A stretch of 64,000 nt of DNA. It comes from Streptococcus hyointestinalis. Lineage in GTDB: Bacteria; Bacillota; Bacilli; Lactobacillales; Streptococcaceae. This document shows positions 7,346 to 15,113 of the stretch, one piece after another (position 1 is the stretch's first letter; the number at the start of each line of letters is the position of its first letter). The translations under genes and the position numbers were made by a program. The stretch is from the NCBI RefSeq assembly GCF_011039275.1, contig NZ_JAAKGB010000001.1:1984001-2048000 (forward strand), in the 5' to 3' direction. The notes beneath the pieces are model-generated. The model was not told where the DNA came from. It did not search any database and worked only from the letters and a program-made list of their open reading frames with translations.

Positions 7346-8638
7346 CTAAATAAAGTTGATGTACCTAGTCACAAAGACATTGACACTGTAGCGAAACTCA
7401 TCCATAGCGTGGTTATCCTTATCTATGGGCTTGCCCTTATCATCACGACTATAGAGACCAATTTCTTTCAAGAAATGATAGTGGTCATACTCCTCTTCGC
7501 TGTGATTGACAAGAACAAAGCGCCCGTCAGAGATGATATTCTGCCCACGCTCAATCCCCACCTCGATACCCTTGGACTTGCTGTTAACATCATGAGCGTT
7601 GTTCATGGCTTTTCTGGTCATGATACCAATCTTATGCAATTCCTCACGCAGCGATTTACAGGCAGGGTCGACCCAGACATCGGTATAGCGCAGCTGATAC
7701 TTTTTGGTGCACCAGTCCATGAACTGCTTAAGTTCAGGAGCGTAGGTTGACATGGCTTTGATTTGCCCAGTCTCTGCTCCACTGTGGTAATAATGCGCCA
7801 CTCGATTGAGCCTGAAGGTCACCTTGCCATTCTCTCGTATCCTTGTGACGATATTACAGCTCATAGATGTTGCGTCTGACTGCCCACCATCCGCTGTAAA
7901 ATACATCTCGATAGGCTCACCAAGGAGACTGTCCTTGATGTTGCGCTCCATATCAAACAAGCCGTAGATGACCCCCTGTGGCATGACACGCTGCCCCAGC
8001 ACATCACGCTTGTAGAGATAAGGGTTCTTCTTTAAGCTCGTGATGATGTCACGCTTACGCTTTTCCGTCAAGATAGGATTGTCATCCATGGTCCAATGTG
8101 TCCAGCGGGTGTTTTGCACGTCAAAGACTTCTTTGATGACTGGATGTTGAGGCGCTGGCGGATTGAGGTCTGCTAAGTGATAACGTAGCTTTGCCGCCCA
8201 TGTCCGTCTAAAGCACTCTTGGATAAAATCCATGTGGAGCAGATTGATCTCACAAAAGACAACCGAACCCAGCGACATCCCTGTGATAGCACCGACACTA
8301 TTGACCTTGCCACCACCCTTGTAGTAAACACGCTTAGTCCCTTTAGGTGTCTCAATCAGCAAATGATCGCCATGCTCATCATGCCTAATCTGACAGTTGC
8401 CATCAAAGATGTGCATGAGACCTGTCCCATCACCATCGATAAAAAGACGATAAGCCTGTTCTTGGTTGTAAGCTGACACCAGATGATTTTCGTCCTCAGA
8501 CTCAATCAAGTACCTAGTATAACGAAAATGACCAGCCGTTGTTTTTCCACTTCGGGGAGTGCCTTCATTGACCTCCAGCTCATAATTAAAAGGACGTCTG
8601 ATGATGTCCTTCTGTTTGCTTGAAAAAACAATATTCAT
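7346..8638 (-). CDS. Phage terminase large subunit (PBSX type)
   Basis: 430 residues. ATPase: Walker A EGTPRSGKTT at about 25-34 and a Walker-B-like strand SVVFCEINLL at about 125-134. Nuclease: acidic residues in YFTADGGQSDATS, DVWVDPAC and NHAMDEFRYS near the C-terminus, the RNase H-like triad of TerL. It cuts concatemeric phage DNA and pumps it through the portal. The gene starts two bases after the terS stop and precedes the portal, the standard packaging order. Confidence 0.93.
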   Translation of the reverse strand: MNIVFSSKQKDIIRRPFNYELEVNEGTPRSGKTTAGHFRYTRYLIESEDENHLVSAYNQEQAYRLFIDGDGTGLMHIFDGNCQIRHDEHGDHLLIETPKGTKRVYYKGGGKVNSVGAITGMSLGSVVFCEINLLHMDFIQECFRRTWAAKLRYHLADLNPPAPQHPVIKEVFDVQNTRWTHWTMDDNPILTEKRKRDIITSLKKNPYLYKRDVLGQRVMPQGVIYGLFDMERNIKDSLLGEPIEMYFTADGGQSDATSMSCNIVTRIRENGKVTFRLNRVAHYYHSGAETGQIKAMSTYAPELKQFMDWCTKKYQLRYTDVWVDPACKSLREELHKIGIMTRKAMNNAHDVNSKSKGIEVGIERGQNIISDGRFVLVNHSEEEYDHYHFLKEIGLYSRDDKGKPIDKDNHAMDEFRYSVNVFVTRYINFI

Positions 8639-8640
8639 AG

Positions 8641-9123
8641 CTATTTGTCATCTCCTTCCACTGCATTGAGCAATGCTTCCATAAGTCTTGTATCTGGTTT
8701 AGAACCCTTGATAGCGTCCAACTTAGCCTGTAAGAGTTCAATCTCACGCACCAGCTTCTTATCCTCAAGTTCAAGCTCTTTAAACGCCATGTTGTTCATA
8801 CCATCCACAGCAGCTAAAAAGGCGTTAGCATTTGCCTGCTTAACACCTTCGTTTTCAATCGCTTGTTTTGCCTTGTTTTTCAGCCACTCATACTCATTGA
8901 AAGCCTGCTCTCGTGACCAGAGAGACATGTTTGAGAACTGTTTGAGCAACTCACGATACCTTGCTAAAACCTTGCTGTTTTGAAGTAAACGTGAAGCATT
9001 GCTATCAACAGTCTCATCTTTCATCTTATCAGCTTTGTAGGCTTTCCTGTATGCTTGCCGTTGAGATAGTCCAGCGATTATCCCTTGGACAAACAACTCT
9101 TGCTTTGGGGTTAATTTAGCCAC
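8641..9123 (-). CDS. Phage terminase small subunit
   Basis: 160 residues starting with GTG (ribosome site GAGGAGGTGG). The N-terminal half has the family pattern LTPKQELFVQGIIAGLSQRQAYRKAYKA followed by 'VDSNASRLLQNSKVLARYREL', a helix-turn-helix that recognises the packaging site. The C-terminal half is helical and mediates oligomerisation. It directly precedes terL. The upstream region carries 10-bp tandem repeats and a hairpin that may be its recognition or control region. Confidence 0.92.
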   Translation of the reverse strand: MAKLTPKQELFVQGIIAGLSQRQAYRKAYKADKMKDETVDSNASRLLQNSKVLARYRELLKQFSNMSLWSREQAFNEYEWLKNKAKQAIENEGVKQANANAFLAAVDGMNNMAFKELELEDKKLVREIELLQAKLDAIKGSKPDTRLMEALLNAVEGDDK

Positions 9124-9145
9124 TCACTAGACCACCTCCTCTGAC

Positions 9146-9177
9146 ACAAAAAAGTAAGACGCCCATGTGCCTTACTT
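9146..9177 (-). terminator. Hairpin with T-runs on both sides, upstream of terS
   Basis: AAGTAAG and CTTACTT pair around a 12-nt loop; Ts follow on the minus strand (TTTTTTG) and on the plus strand (TTTTTTTT), so it can terminate in both directions. Placed 23 bp before the terS start, it would stop early transcription from running into the packaging genes unless antiterminated. Confidence 0.65.
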
Positions 9178-9210
9178 TCATTTTTTTTGATGATACTATA
9201 ATAACACTTT

Positions 9211-9250
9211 GCAATGTGTTGATTAGTGTTAATTAGTGTTAATTAGTGTT
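9211..9250. repeat. Four 10-bp tandem repeats (gattagtgtt type)
   Basis: Four head-to-tail 10-bp units, the first degenerate (gcaatgtgtt), the second gattagtgtt, the next two aattagtgtt. The 10-bp period matches one helical turn, so a protein binding each unit would sit on one DNA face. The last unit overlaps the stop codon of the ArpU-like gene. Possible binding site of ArpU (late promoter) or of TerS (packaging site). Confidence 0.75.
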
Positions 9251-9653
9251 AATTTGTACCACCTAGTAAAATCTCGTCTAGCATTTTGATACCACCTTTT
9301 TTCAGTTGATAGTACCTATTGCGACCAATACGCAATCGGTCTCGGATTTCATATTCACTGTACCTGTTAATAAACGCCATTCTCAAGACCAACCCTTCTT
9401 CATGCGGTAATTGCTTAAGTAATCCAGTCAGCTCTCGTTTACGTTTGAGCGCTGCTTCAAGTTCCTCATCAATGCCAAGCATACTAATGTATGAATCATC
9501 AACGTTGCGCTTAATACCGCCTGCGACTTTCATATCGCTGATTTTTGGACTGGTCAAGAGTGACGCTCTCAACTGCTCACGCTCATCTTCCAAACTTTGA
9601 ATATACGGCGTCAGCATTTTGAGTTCGTTTAAAATATCGTACGCTTTGCTCAT
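9249..9653 (-). CDS. Late transcription regulator, ArpU/DUF1492 type
   Basis: 134 residues: a coiled N-terminal half (MSKAYDILNELKMLTPYIQ) and a C-terminal sigma-region-4-like helix-turn-helix, LPHEEGLVLRMAFINRYSEYEI then RIGRNRYYQLKKGGIKML. This is the architecture of the DUF1492/ArpU proteins found just upstream of terS in Gram-positive phages, regarded as activators of the late (packaging/structural) operon. It is the last gene before the terminase block and lies beside tandem repeats that may be its target. Confidence 0.8.
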   Translation of the reverse strand: MSKAYDILNELKMLTPYIQSLEDEREQLRASLLTSPKISDMKVAGGIKRNVDDSYISMLGIDEELEAALKRKRELTGLLKQLPHEEGLVLRMAFINRYSEYEIRDRLRIGRNRYYQLKKGGIKMLDEILLGGTN

Positions 9654-9738
9654 GATTACCCTTTCATGTTATAATAATATGAAAGATATGCTTTAACATT
9701 GTCGTGAGTAATCACGGCTTTTTTAGTTTGCCCCTTTC

Positions 9739-9918
9739 CTAAGGTCTTGAAATGCCGTAATACTCGTACCCGCAAGTATCGCAGCAAAATCCATAGCTGT
9801 TGAAATAACTGTCGAATAAGCCCATATTGCCCTTACACACGGGGCAATGTGTCCGCTCATATCGTTCTTCACGGCTCAAGCCCTTTAAAAGGTGCTTTTT
9901 CTTTTGACGCTTATTCAT
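9739..9918 (-). CDS. 59-residue zinc-ribbon phage protein
   Basis: Short gene, ATG at 9918 preceded by GGAGG, stop at 9739. The product starts with a very basic segment (MNKRQKKKHLLKGLSREER) followed by a CPVC...CCDTC zinc ribbon (cysteines at about 25, 28, 45, 46 and 49). Such small zinc-ribbon proteins with a basic head probably bind nucleic acid or RNA polymerase. It lies just upstream of the late regulator. The function is unknown. Confidence 0.7.
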   Translation of the reverse strand: MNKRQKKKHLLKGLSREERYERTHCPVCKGNMGLFDSYFNSYGFCCDTCGYEYYGISRP

Positions 9919-9932
9919 TTTCAGTTACCTCC

Positions 9933-10163
9933 TCAAAATTTACTATCAATATATTCTTCCTCCAAGAAATCAACATATACAGAAATTAAATTACGAAAAT
10001 TCTCTACTTCTTCCTTGCTATATTGCGGATCTTGAAGAGCAAGAACTGTAATAGACATAACCATACCTGTAAGACTTGTATTAACAGCTTTAGACAAACT
10101 ACTAAACTCTTTAAGGTTCATGTTTCTAATATCTTCTTTGGTTAATTTTGCACTCTCTGTCAT
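9933..10163 (-). CDS. Hypothetical phage protein, 76 aa
   Basis: 76 residues, acidic and helical (MTESAKLTKEDIRNMN, C-terminus FLEEEYIDSKF), with no domain I recognise. The start overlaps the stop of the upstream gene (ATGA at 10160-10163), so it is co-translated with the DUF1372 gene. It belongs to the cluster of small accessory genes between the methyltransferase and the late regulator. Confidence 0.6.
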   Translation of the reverse strand: MTESAKLTKEDIRNMNLKEFSSLSKAVNTSLTGMVMSITVLALQDPQYSKEEVENFRNLISVYVDFLEEEYIDSKF

Positions 10164-10504
10164 CTATTAACTCCACCTTTCAAATACTCTGGTACATCAT
10201 CGCCAACGTTGATGCTGTCATACTGTTCTTTTGTGACCAGAAACTTTCCGTAAGCGCCGGCGGTCACTGTGTAATAGCCATCAATGACCTGTTTACCGGT
10301 CACTTTGCCGACTAGAGAGCCACCTACATTATCAGTCTGATAGATGATGGTGGACTTGTTGGCTTTGAGGTGCTTTACTTGCTTTTGCAAAGCGACAACC
10401 TGCGGCTTATAATACTGCTTTGATACTAGCATCCCCAAGTTGAATGTTGATAGGGATAAAGCTAGGACTGACAGCACTAAGCCGACTAACTTTTTATCAG
10501 TCAT
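10160..10504 (-). CDS. DUF1372-type membrane-anchored phage protein
   Basis: 114 residues. N-terminal membrane anchor at about 5-27 (LVGLVLSVLALSLSTFNLGM), then a short coiled stretch and a small extracytoplasmic beta domain containing GKVTGKQVIDGYYTVTAG and KFLVTKEQYDSINVGD. The pattern matches the DUF1372 proteins carried by many streptococcal phages near the SSB/methylase genes. Role unknown; possibly acts at the cell surface during lysogeny or infection. Confidence 0.7.
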   Translation of the reverse strand: MTDKKLVGLVLSVLALSLSTFNLGMLVSKQYYKPQVVALQKQVKHLKANKSTIIYQTDNVGGSLVGKVTGKQVIDGYYTVTAGAYGKFLVTKEQYDSINVGDDVPEYLKGGVNR

Positions 10505-10513
10505 GTCACCACC

Positions 10514-10657
10514 TCACTTATTGATATGCAAAAGTTCAGAATGCACTTGCAAGGTTTTTCTAAAGCGTTCCGCTTCTTCTTTGGTCTCAAATTTGTAGCT
10601 TTCATAGGTCAATAGACCTTTTTCAGAGTATTTCTGTATCTGCACAAGCCACCCCAT
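10514..10657 (-). CDS. 47-residue phage protein
   Basis: Very short gene with ATG directly abutting the TAG of the upstream gene, and GGATGAG as ribosome site. The product begins MGWLVQIQKYSEKGLLTYE and continues SYKFETKEEAERFRKTLQ, a small alpha/beta protein rich in charged residues. A ribosome site for the next gene (GAGGTGGTGAC) follows immediately. Unknown function; similar tiny proteins are common in streptococcal phages. Confidence 0.6.
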   Translation of the reverse strand: MGWLVQIQKYSEKGLLTYESYKFETKEEAERFRKTLQVHSELLHINK

Positions 10658-11032
10658 CTACTCATCCTCCAGTTTTTTAGTGAGTTGGTTCAAAGCAGAG
10701 GCAAGCTGCTTTTTCAGTTCTGGTTTTTCGATGTTCTCGATACCCTGGAAATCGCCTGTTTTAAGGTTTAAAGCGATTGCACCAACAACAGCGTCAGCCT
10801 CTTCATCTTCAAAGATACGCTCAAGCGCCTCTTCTGCTGTTTTTCCTTTTAAGATGTCAATCAAGCCATGAGAAACATTATGAATAACATTTGCCAACTC
10901 AAAAGTTTCTTTATCTTTGTTCATCAGACTTTTGCGCATCTCATTCTTTGCCATGTGGTGTAACTCGATGGTAAACTCTTCTAAGTTCTGTTTTACAAAT
11001 ACTGCTGGTACTGGTTTATTTCCTTTAGTCAT
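10658..11032 (-). CDS. Hypothetical phage protein, 124 aa
   Basis: Start chosen at 11032 (MTKGNKPVPAVFVKQNLEE) because GGAGGACA lies just upstream; an in-frame longer reading begins 15 codons earlier without a ribosome site. Helical, acidic protein; middle region DKETFELANVIHNVSHGLIDILKG, C-terminus rich in Lys/Glu. No known domain recognised. It follows the adenine/cytosine-N4 methyltransferase gene by about 50 bp. Confidence 0.6.
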   Translation of the reverse strand: MTKGNKPVPAVFVKQNLEEFTIELHHMAKNEMRKSLMNKDKETFELANVIHNVSHGLIDILKGKTAEEALERIFEDEEADAVVGAIALNLKTGDFQGIENIEKPELKKQLASALNQLTKKLEDE

Positions 11033-11082
11033 TATGTTTGTCCTCCAAAAAATCGTATATTGTTGTTTGATAGTCATTGTTT

Positions 11083-11832
11083 TTAAAATAAACTGACTTG
11101 AAATGTTGATAACATCTGGTCTTGCGCTTTACGATAAAAGTCCTTTTTAATTTCAAAGCCATAGGCATTTCTGTTCATCTCAATAGCTGCTCTTAACGTT
11201 GAGCCAGAGCCTGCCACTGGATCAATCACAACATCACCCTCATCCGTAAAAATTTCAATCAGCCGTTTTAAAACTGGTATCGGTTTTTGTGTGGGGTGGA
11301 TTGTGGGGTAAGAGCTATCTTTTTCCCAAGGTGCGTGATTGAGCACCATAGCCCCACCGTTGTTGAATTTTGGCAACTTATCACGATATAAGACCGTCGC
11401 CTCCTCAACCGCTCCCACAATTTTCATGTTAGCTTTTAAAACTTGCGGGCTTGATTTCTTTGTGAAATATAGCGGATAAGCGTTGTTAAATCCGTGCCTT
11501 TTTCCACATTCAATCACCATGTCCCGCTGCTGCCAAGCGTGAAAAACTATCATCGCTGGCGCTTGTCCTTTGGCTTTAGGTTCTTTCTTGAGCAAGCGAC
11601 TACAGAAATCAAAGAAATTATTGATTTTAAAGTCATTGTCCGTATCAAAGAACGACTTACCCGCGAGCTTACTCTCACCATTTTTATTGTCGCCGTCTTT
11701 GTACCAGCGAGGGTCACTCGCATAGGCGTTGTTACCGAGATTATAAGGGATGTCAGCAATAATCAGCTGTGCTCTGGGGATGTTATACCGCTTTGCATTC
11801 TCAAAGTGGTCATTGTATAGTTCACATTTCAT
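11083..11832 (-). CDS. Phage DNA methyltransferase (N4/N6 amino type)
   Basis: About 249 residues from MKCELYNDHFENAKRY. The catalytic motif IV appears as ADIPYNLGN near residue 30 (IPY instead of the usual PPY), and the SAM-binding motif I as DPVAGSGSTLRAAIEMNR near the C-terminus. This is the beta-type motif order of orphan phage methylases. It likely methylates an amino group of A or C in phage DNA to evade host restriction. ATG at 11844 is an alternative start that overlaps the antirepressor stop. Confidence 0.85.
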   Translation of the reverse strand: MKCELYNDHFENAKRYNIPRAQLIIADIPYNLGNNAYASDPRWYKDGDNKNGESKLAGKSFFDTDNDFKINNFFDFCSRLLKKEPKAKGQAPAMIVFHAWQQRDMVIECGKRHGFNNAYPLYFTKKSSPQVLKANMKIVGAVEEATVLYRDKLPKFNNGGAMVLNHAPWEKDSSYPTIHPTQKPIPVLKRLIEIFTDEGDVVIDPVAGSGSTLRAAIEMNRNAYGFEIKKDFYRKAQDQMLSTFQVSLF

Positions 11833-11843
11833 AAACCACCTCA

Positions 11844-12584
11844 TCAGTTCAGCTCAAGCGTTGTCTGGTTATTGGCGTTTTCAATCTCAATTCTTAGATT
11901 GGTTGATGGTTGCCATTTTCCCCAGTATTCATAAGCACGCTCTACATCTTTCTTTTTGAGTAAGTCATAGCGTGGCACTTTGAATAAGTCTTTAAACTCT
12001 CGCATAGCTTGACTAAAGACTTTGCGGCGTAACTTGTCATCTTGATAAGCAGGCGCATCATAACCACCCATACAGCGTATAATCGTTTTATTGCGCTCTT
12101 TGGTGAGGTCATGGTTGATGTTGGGATTAACAGGCTGCTCATCTTTTAAGTAAACTAAGTCATTTTTCATAGCTTGCTGTTCTTGCTTTATCTCTTTTTG
12201 CGTTTGAAAGAGCTGAATAAAAGCGTCCTCTGTTGTCAATGACATGTTGCTTGGCACAACATAGCTGCCATGATTTCTGATAGCTGGTAAAACGTCATTA
12301 GTCACCCAGTGTTTAAATGCTTTGGCTTGTGGCAACTTACTAGACAGGATGAGAGAGTAGAGACCTGACTCGTTGATAATTGTTAGATTTTGCTTTCCGC
12401 CAAGGGTATAACGTTTCGTTACTCCCTTATCCTCGTCGTCAACATGATCCTTTAATGCTTTGCTTGTGTTTGAATACCCCAACACCTCCGCCACATCTCT
12501 ACCAACGAACCAAGGCTGACCATCAATTTCAAGCGTTCTAATTTCTCCAAACTCTGCATTAGCAAAAACTTGTAAATCCATCAT
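11844..12584 (-). CDS. Phage antirepressor, Bro-N plus ORF6C
   Basis: 246 residues. N-terminal Bro-N domain (about 1-110) with FGEIRTLEIDGQPWFVGRD, AEVLGYSNTSKALKDHV and the SLILSSKLPQAKAFKHWV signature; a short linker with TEDAFIQLFQTQKEIKQEQ; a C-terminal ORF6C-like DNA/partner-binding domain (about 160-240) with MGGYDAPAYQDDKLRRKVF and VPRYDLLKKKDVERA. Such proteins relieve CI repression or redirect early regulation. GGAGGTG precedes two adjacent ATG codons. Confidence 0.88.
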   Translation of the reverse strand: MMDLQVFANAEFGEIRTLEIDGQPWFVGRDVAEVLGYSNTSKALKDHVDDEDKGVTKRYTLGGKQNLTIINESGLYSLILSSKLPQAKAFKHWVTNDVLPAIRNHGSYVVPSNMSLTTEDAFIQLFQTQKEIKQEQQAMKNDLVYLKDEQPVNPNINHDLTKERNKTIIRCMGGYDAPAYQDDKLRRKVFSQAMREFKDLFKVPRYDLLKKKDVERAYEYWGKWQPSTNLRIEIENANNQTTLELN

Positions 12585-12784
12585 CTAAACACCTCCCCGC
12601 CATTTTTAAACCAGTCGTTTTCAATGACGTGTTGAGCAATCCTGTATTGAGTATCACGCCTTTGATAATATGCTACCTTCGCTTTTGCTTTCTTGACTTG
12701 ATTGATAGCACATACTGTAATGATGCCCGCCCATGTAACGGCAAGACAAACTAGTAGTAATAAAATAATGTTAAGTGTTGTCAT
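12581..12784 (-). CDS. Small membrane protein, 67 aa
   Basis: Start at the ATG at 12784 (MTTLNIILLLLVCLAV) with AAAAGG upstream; a longer reading would need TTG. One transmembrane helix (about 3-27) and a basic cytoplasmic tail (VKKAKAKVAYYQRRDTQYR). It overlaps both neighbours: the stop of the cytosine methylase gene upstream and, by four bases, the start of the antirepressor gene downstream. Function unknown; such peptides are frequent in phage early operons. Confidence 0.6.
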   Translation of the reverse strand: MTTLNIILLLLVCLAVTWAGIITVCAINQVKKAKAKVAYYQRRDTQYRIAQHVIENDWFKNGGEVFR

Positions 12785-13568
12785 CTTGTATATCCTTTTC
12801 AAATTGTTTCAGCACGGTCTGGAAAATATCTAACAATAACTTTTGTGGGATATTTGACCGCTCGTTATACAACTTAGAGAAACGCCCCCACTCGACTTCT
12901 GCTGGCTTAATCTCATTGTTGAGATTGAGAAAGATGTTACTAGCAAACTTAGTAGGTTTTTGTAAGGGGTAATCATAGTTGTTGTATCGCGTGGGGTTCT
13001 TGTGCGGCAAGTGAAAACCGATAATCTGCTCTATATACTTCCACAACCTCCCAGATGCTGGATTTTCAATTATCCAATAGCTTGGCTGATAGCGCTTGAC
13101 GATTTCTATTGTGTTGAAAGCACAAAGCTCACCATTGACACGCTTCATAAATTGCCTGTCATACTGATAATTGTGATAAGCTAACTCATAGTCCTTATTT
13201 GACCTAATCGTAAACATACTAGGCGGTGTCTGTGGCTGAAACAAGCTATCTGATAAATCTTCCTGTTTCCAACAAGCATTACCATCTGCCATTGCACTAG
13301 CATTAGACCAACTTTCACAAGGTGGACTAGCTATTACAAGGTCTGGATGTGGTAGCTTGTCAAGCGTATCAAATAGCTTATTATCGCCAAAAATCCGTGA
13401 GTAATCAGCAAGATTGAGCGGTATAAAGTGATTGTTCTTGTTTTCAATGTCAAGCCCTATGGGATAGACCTCAATCTTCGCTCCCCCCGAACTATTGAGC
13501 GTGTTGATAGCCTTGGTGTACGAACCATTACCGCTATCAAACAGCGCCCAGACAATCATTTTACGCAC
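12771..13568 (-). CDS. Phage DNA cytosine methyltransferase-like protein
   Basis: 265 residues, starting at GTG 13568 (ribosome site GGAG) or possibly ATG 13559. Motif IV SPPCESWSNAS (about residue 85) carries the catalytic Pro-Cys of C5-cytosine methylases, and YWIIENPASGRLWKYIE (about 165-182) corresponds to the ENP motif. The SAM-binding motif I is unusual: ALFDSGNGSYTKAI instead of FxGxG. It may be a divergent phage methylase that protects phage DNA. A second methylase lies about 900 bp downstream in the same operon. Confidence 0.75.
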   Translation of the reverse strand: MRKMIVWALFDSGNGSYTKAINTLNSSGGAKIEVYPIGLDIENKNNHFIPLNLADYSRIFGDNKLFDTLDKLPHPDLVIASPPCESWSNASAMADGNACWKQEDLSDSLFQPQTPPSMFTIRSNKDYELAYHNYQYDRQFMKRVNGELCAFNTIEIVKRYQPSYWIIENPASGRLWKYIEQIIGFHLPHKNPTRYNNYDYPLQKPTKFASNIFLNLNNEIKPAEVEWGRFSKLYNERSNIPQKLLLDIFQTVLKQFEKDIQDDNT

Positions 13569-13572
13569 TCTA

Positions 13573-13857
13573 TCACTCCTTTAGCCTTTGTCTGATGGTA
13601 AACCCTCTTGGTTTAAAATCGTCCTCATCCTCAAAAGCCTCTTCAAACTCTTGATTGATTTTGTTTAGTGCAAAAGGCTCATGAGCATGGAAATAATAAC
13701 CATACTTATCAACGTAACCCTCAACACCAGTCGCCCATCTTAAAAAGATAACTTGGCGGCATGCTGGGCACTTGATACCTTTTCTGTGCGGCGCTGTTTT
13801 TAAAATCTTGCAAAATCCACAAAAGGGACATTGTAAATCTACTTTGACTTTTTTCAT
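13573..13857 (-). CDS. Zinc-ribbon phage protein, 94 aa
   Basis: 94 residues. A four-cysteine zinc ribbon near the N-terminus (CPFCGFCKIL ... CPACRQVIFL), a mid region GYVDKYGYYFHAHEPF, and an acidic patch EEAFEDEDDFKPRG. Family not known to me. It lies between the SSB gene (ATG about 16 bp after the SSB stop) and the cytosine methylase gene, so it belongs to the early DNA-metabolism operon. Confidence 0.65.
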   Translation of the reverse strand: MKKVKVDLQCPFCGFCKILKTAPHRKGIKCPACRQVIFLRWATGVEGYVDKYGYYFHAHEPFALNKINQEFEEAFEDEDDFKPRGFTIRQRLKE

Positions 13858-13872
13858 CTAGTCGCTCCTGTT

Positions 13873-14397
13873 CTAAAATGGAAGATCATCATCTGAAATA
13901 TCCACAGGGTTCGTGGTTTGTCCGTGGAAAAATGACCCTTGCTGTGGCTCTCTACCAAAGTTTGGAGCTTGTTGCTGATTGTCATACTGTGATTGATAAC
14001 CTTGATTGTTTCCGTTTTGGAAATTACCTTGATTACCATAATTTCCTTGATTTTGAGGCTGACCACCCTGTTGACTGTTGCGACTTTCCAGAATTTGAAA
14101 ATTGTTTGCAATAACCTCTGTCACATAGACACGCTGACCTTGCTGATTTTCATAGTTTCTAGTCTGAATGCGACCAGTTACACCAATCAACGTCCCTTTT
14201 TGCGACCAGTTTGCAAGATTTTCAGCTGGCTGATGCCATAAAATACAGTTGATAAAATCTGCCTCACGCTCACCGTTTTGATTTTTAAAGTTGCGGTTGA
14301 CTGCTAAAGTGAATGTCGCTACAGCTTTATTTTGTGGCGTATAGCGTAACTCTGGATCACGAGTCAAACGACCAACTAAAACAACATTGTTAATCAT
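13873..14397 (-). CDS. ssb: Phage single-stranded DNA-binding protein
   Basis: 174 residues from [17 protein letters not shown], chosen because GAGGAG lies 8 bases upstream. OB fold covers 1-105 ([53 protein letters not shown]). A Gln/Asn/Gly-rich linker follows, and the acidic tip ends DISDDDLPF, the peptide that recruits replication and repair partners. Its tip is nearly the same as the end of the prophage zinc-ribbon protein at 21678-21914. It coats single-stranded DNA in phage recombination with the ERF protein. Confidence 0.95.
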   Translation of the reverse strand: MINNVVLVGRLTRDPELRYTPQNKAVATFTLAVNRNFKNQNGEREADFINCILWHQPAENLANWSQKGTLIGVTGRIQTRNYENQQGQRVYVTEVIANNFQILESRNSQQGGQPQNQGNYGNQGNFQNGNNQGYQSQYDNQQQAPNFGREPQQGSFFHGQTTNPVDISDDDLPF

Positions 14398-14572
14398 ATC
14401 GCTTCTCCTCAATATCTGTAATAGTTATGTCACACCGCTCTAAGCCATAATCATCAGTTAAAACTTCAAGCCCATAAATAACTGCCATATATTCATTGGG
14501 TGCCTCAACAGTAAGACCGATATCAAGATTATTAAGTTCAGCCGATACATAGTATTTTTTATCTCCCGACAT
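14390..14572 (-). CDS. Hypothetical phage protein, 60 aa
   Basis: 60 residues, [20 protein letters not shown], acidic, with a beta-rich look ([31 protein letters not shown]). No family recognised. Its end overlaps the SSB start by 8 bp and its start overlaps the MazG gene end by 14 bp, so it is embedded in a continuous coding chain upstream of ssb. Confidence 0.6.
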   Translation of the reverse strand: MSGDKKYYVSAELNNLDIGLTVEAPNEYMAVIYGLEVLTDDYGLERCDITITDIEEKRYD

Positions 14573-15113
14573 CTTCCAAATCCTCCTGTTTCACAAAGAC
14601 ACCGTTGACCATTTTGCCTTGACGGCTCTTGATTTCATTCCATGCCAGCTCAAAGCACGTCTCAATGTCTGTACCCTCGTTGATAGCCAGCTTGTGCAAG
14701 ATACCTGTTAGGTTGCGGATATGAAATTGAATTTGTGTCCTAGTATTGATAACGCCTGGATTGTAAATCAGCTCAAGCCACTTACTAGCAATCAAGCCAA
14801 TTTCTTTAGTGCCATAGAGTAGCAGCAAATCTGTTGATACATCATTTTTGGTATAGTGACCAAAACCTGTCAGCTCTGGGTTAATCAAGCGCTCAATCTT
14901 ATCAAATTGCATTTGTTGAGCCATGATAGTCAGCACCACCAAGACATCACCCACGCTGTCCTTGAGCTTGTCTTGATCAGCTTTTGCTTTACCAGCGTTA
15001 AGCTCGCCCCATTCCTCGTTAAGTTTCTGGGTTTGTTTTATCGGGCTAGCTGTGTCAAGCTCTCTAGCCACTGACCAAGCCTTGACATTTTCAATCAGTT
15101 CATTAAAAGACAT
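14559..15113 (-). CDS. MazG-like nucleotide pyrophosphohydrolase
   Basis: 184 residues starting MSFNELIENVKAWSVARELD; this ATG has GGAGGTACAGCA upstream, whereas the longer reading does not. The all-alpha NTP pyrophosphatase signature is present: KLNEEWGELNAG (metal-binding EExxE) and DSVGDVLVVLTIMAQQM (second acidic helix). It may hydrolyse abnormal or specific (d)NTPs, or lower alarmone levels, during phage growth. It overlaps the DUF1351 gene by 11 bp. Confidence 0.85.
   Translation of the reverse strand: MSFNELIENVKAWSVARELDTASPIKQTQKLNEEWGELNAGKAKADQDKLKDSVGDVLVVLTIMAQQMQFDKIERLINPELTGFGHYTKNDVSTDLLLLYGTKEIGLIASKWLELIYNPGVINTRTQIQFHIRNLTGILHKLAINEGTDIETCFELAWNEIKSRQGKMVNGVFVKQEDLEDVGR

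Noticed and set aside
9660..9738. Hairpin CGTGA/TCACG with T-run on the plus strand
   Set aside because: No plus-strand gene lies upstream for it to terminate, and the minus-strand side has no T-run; probably incidental.
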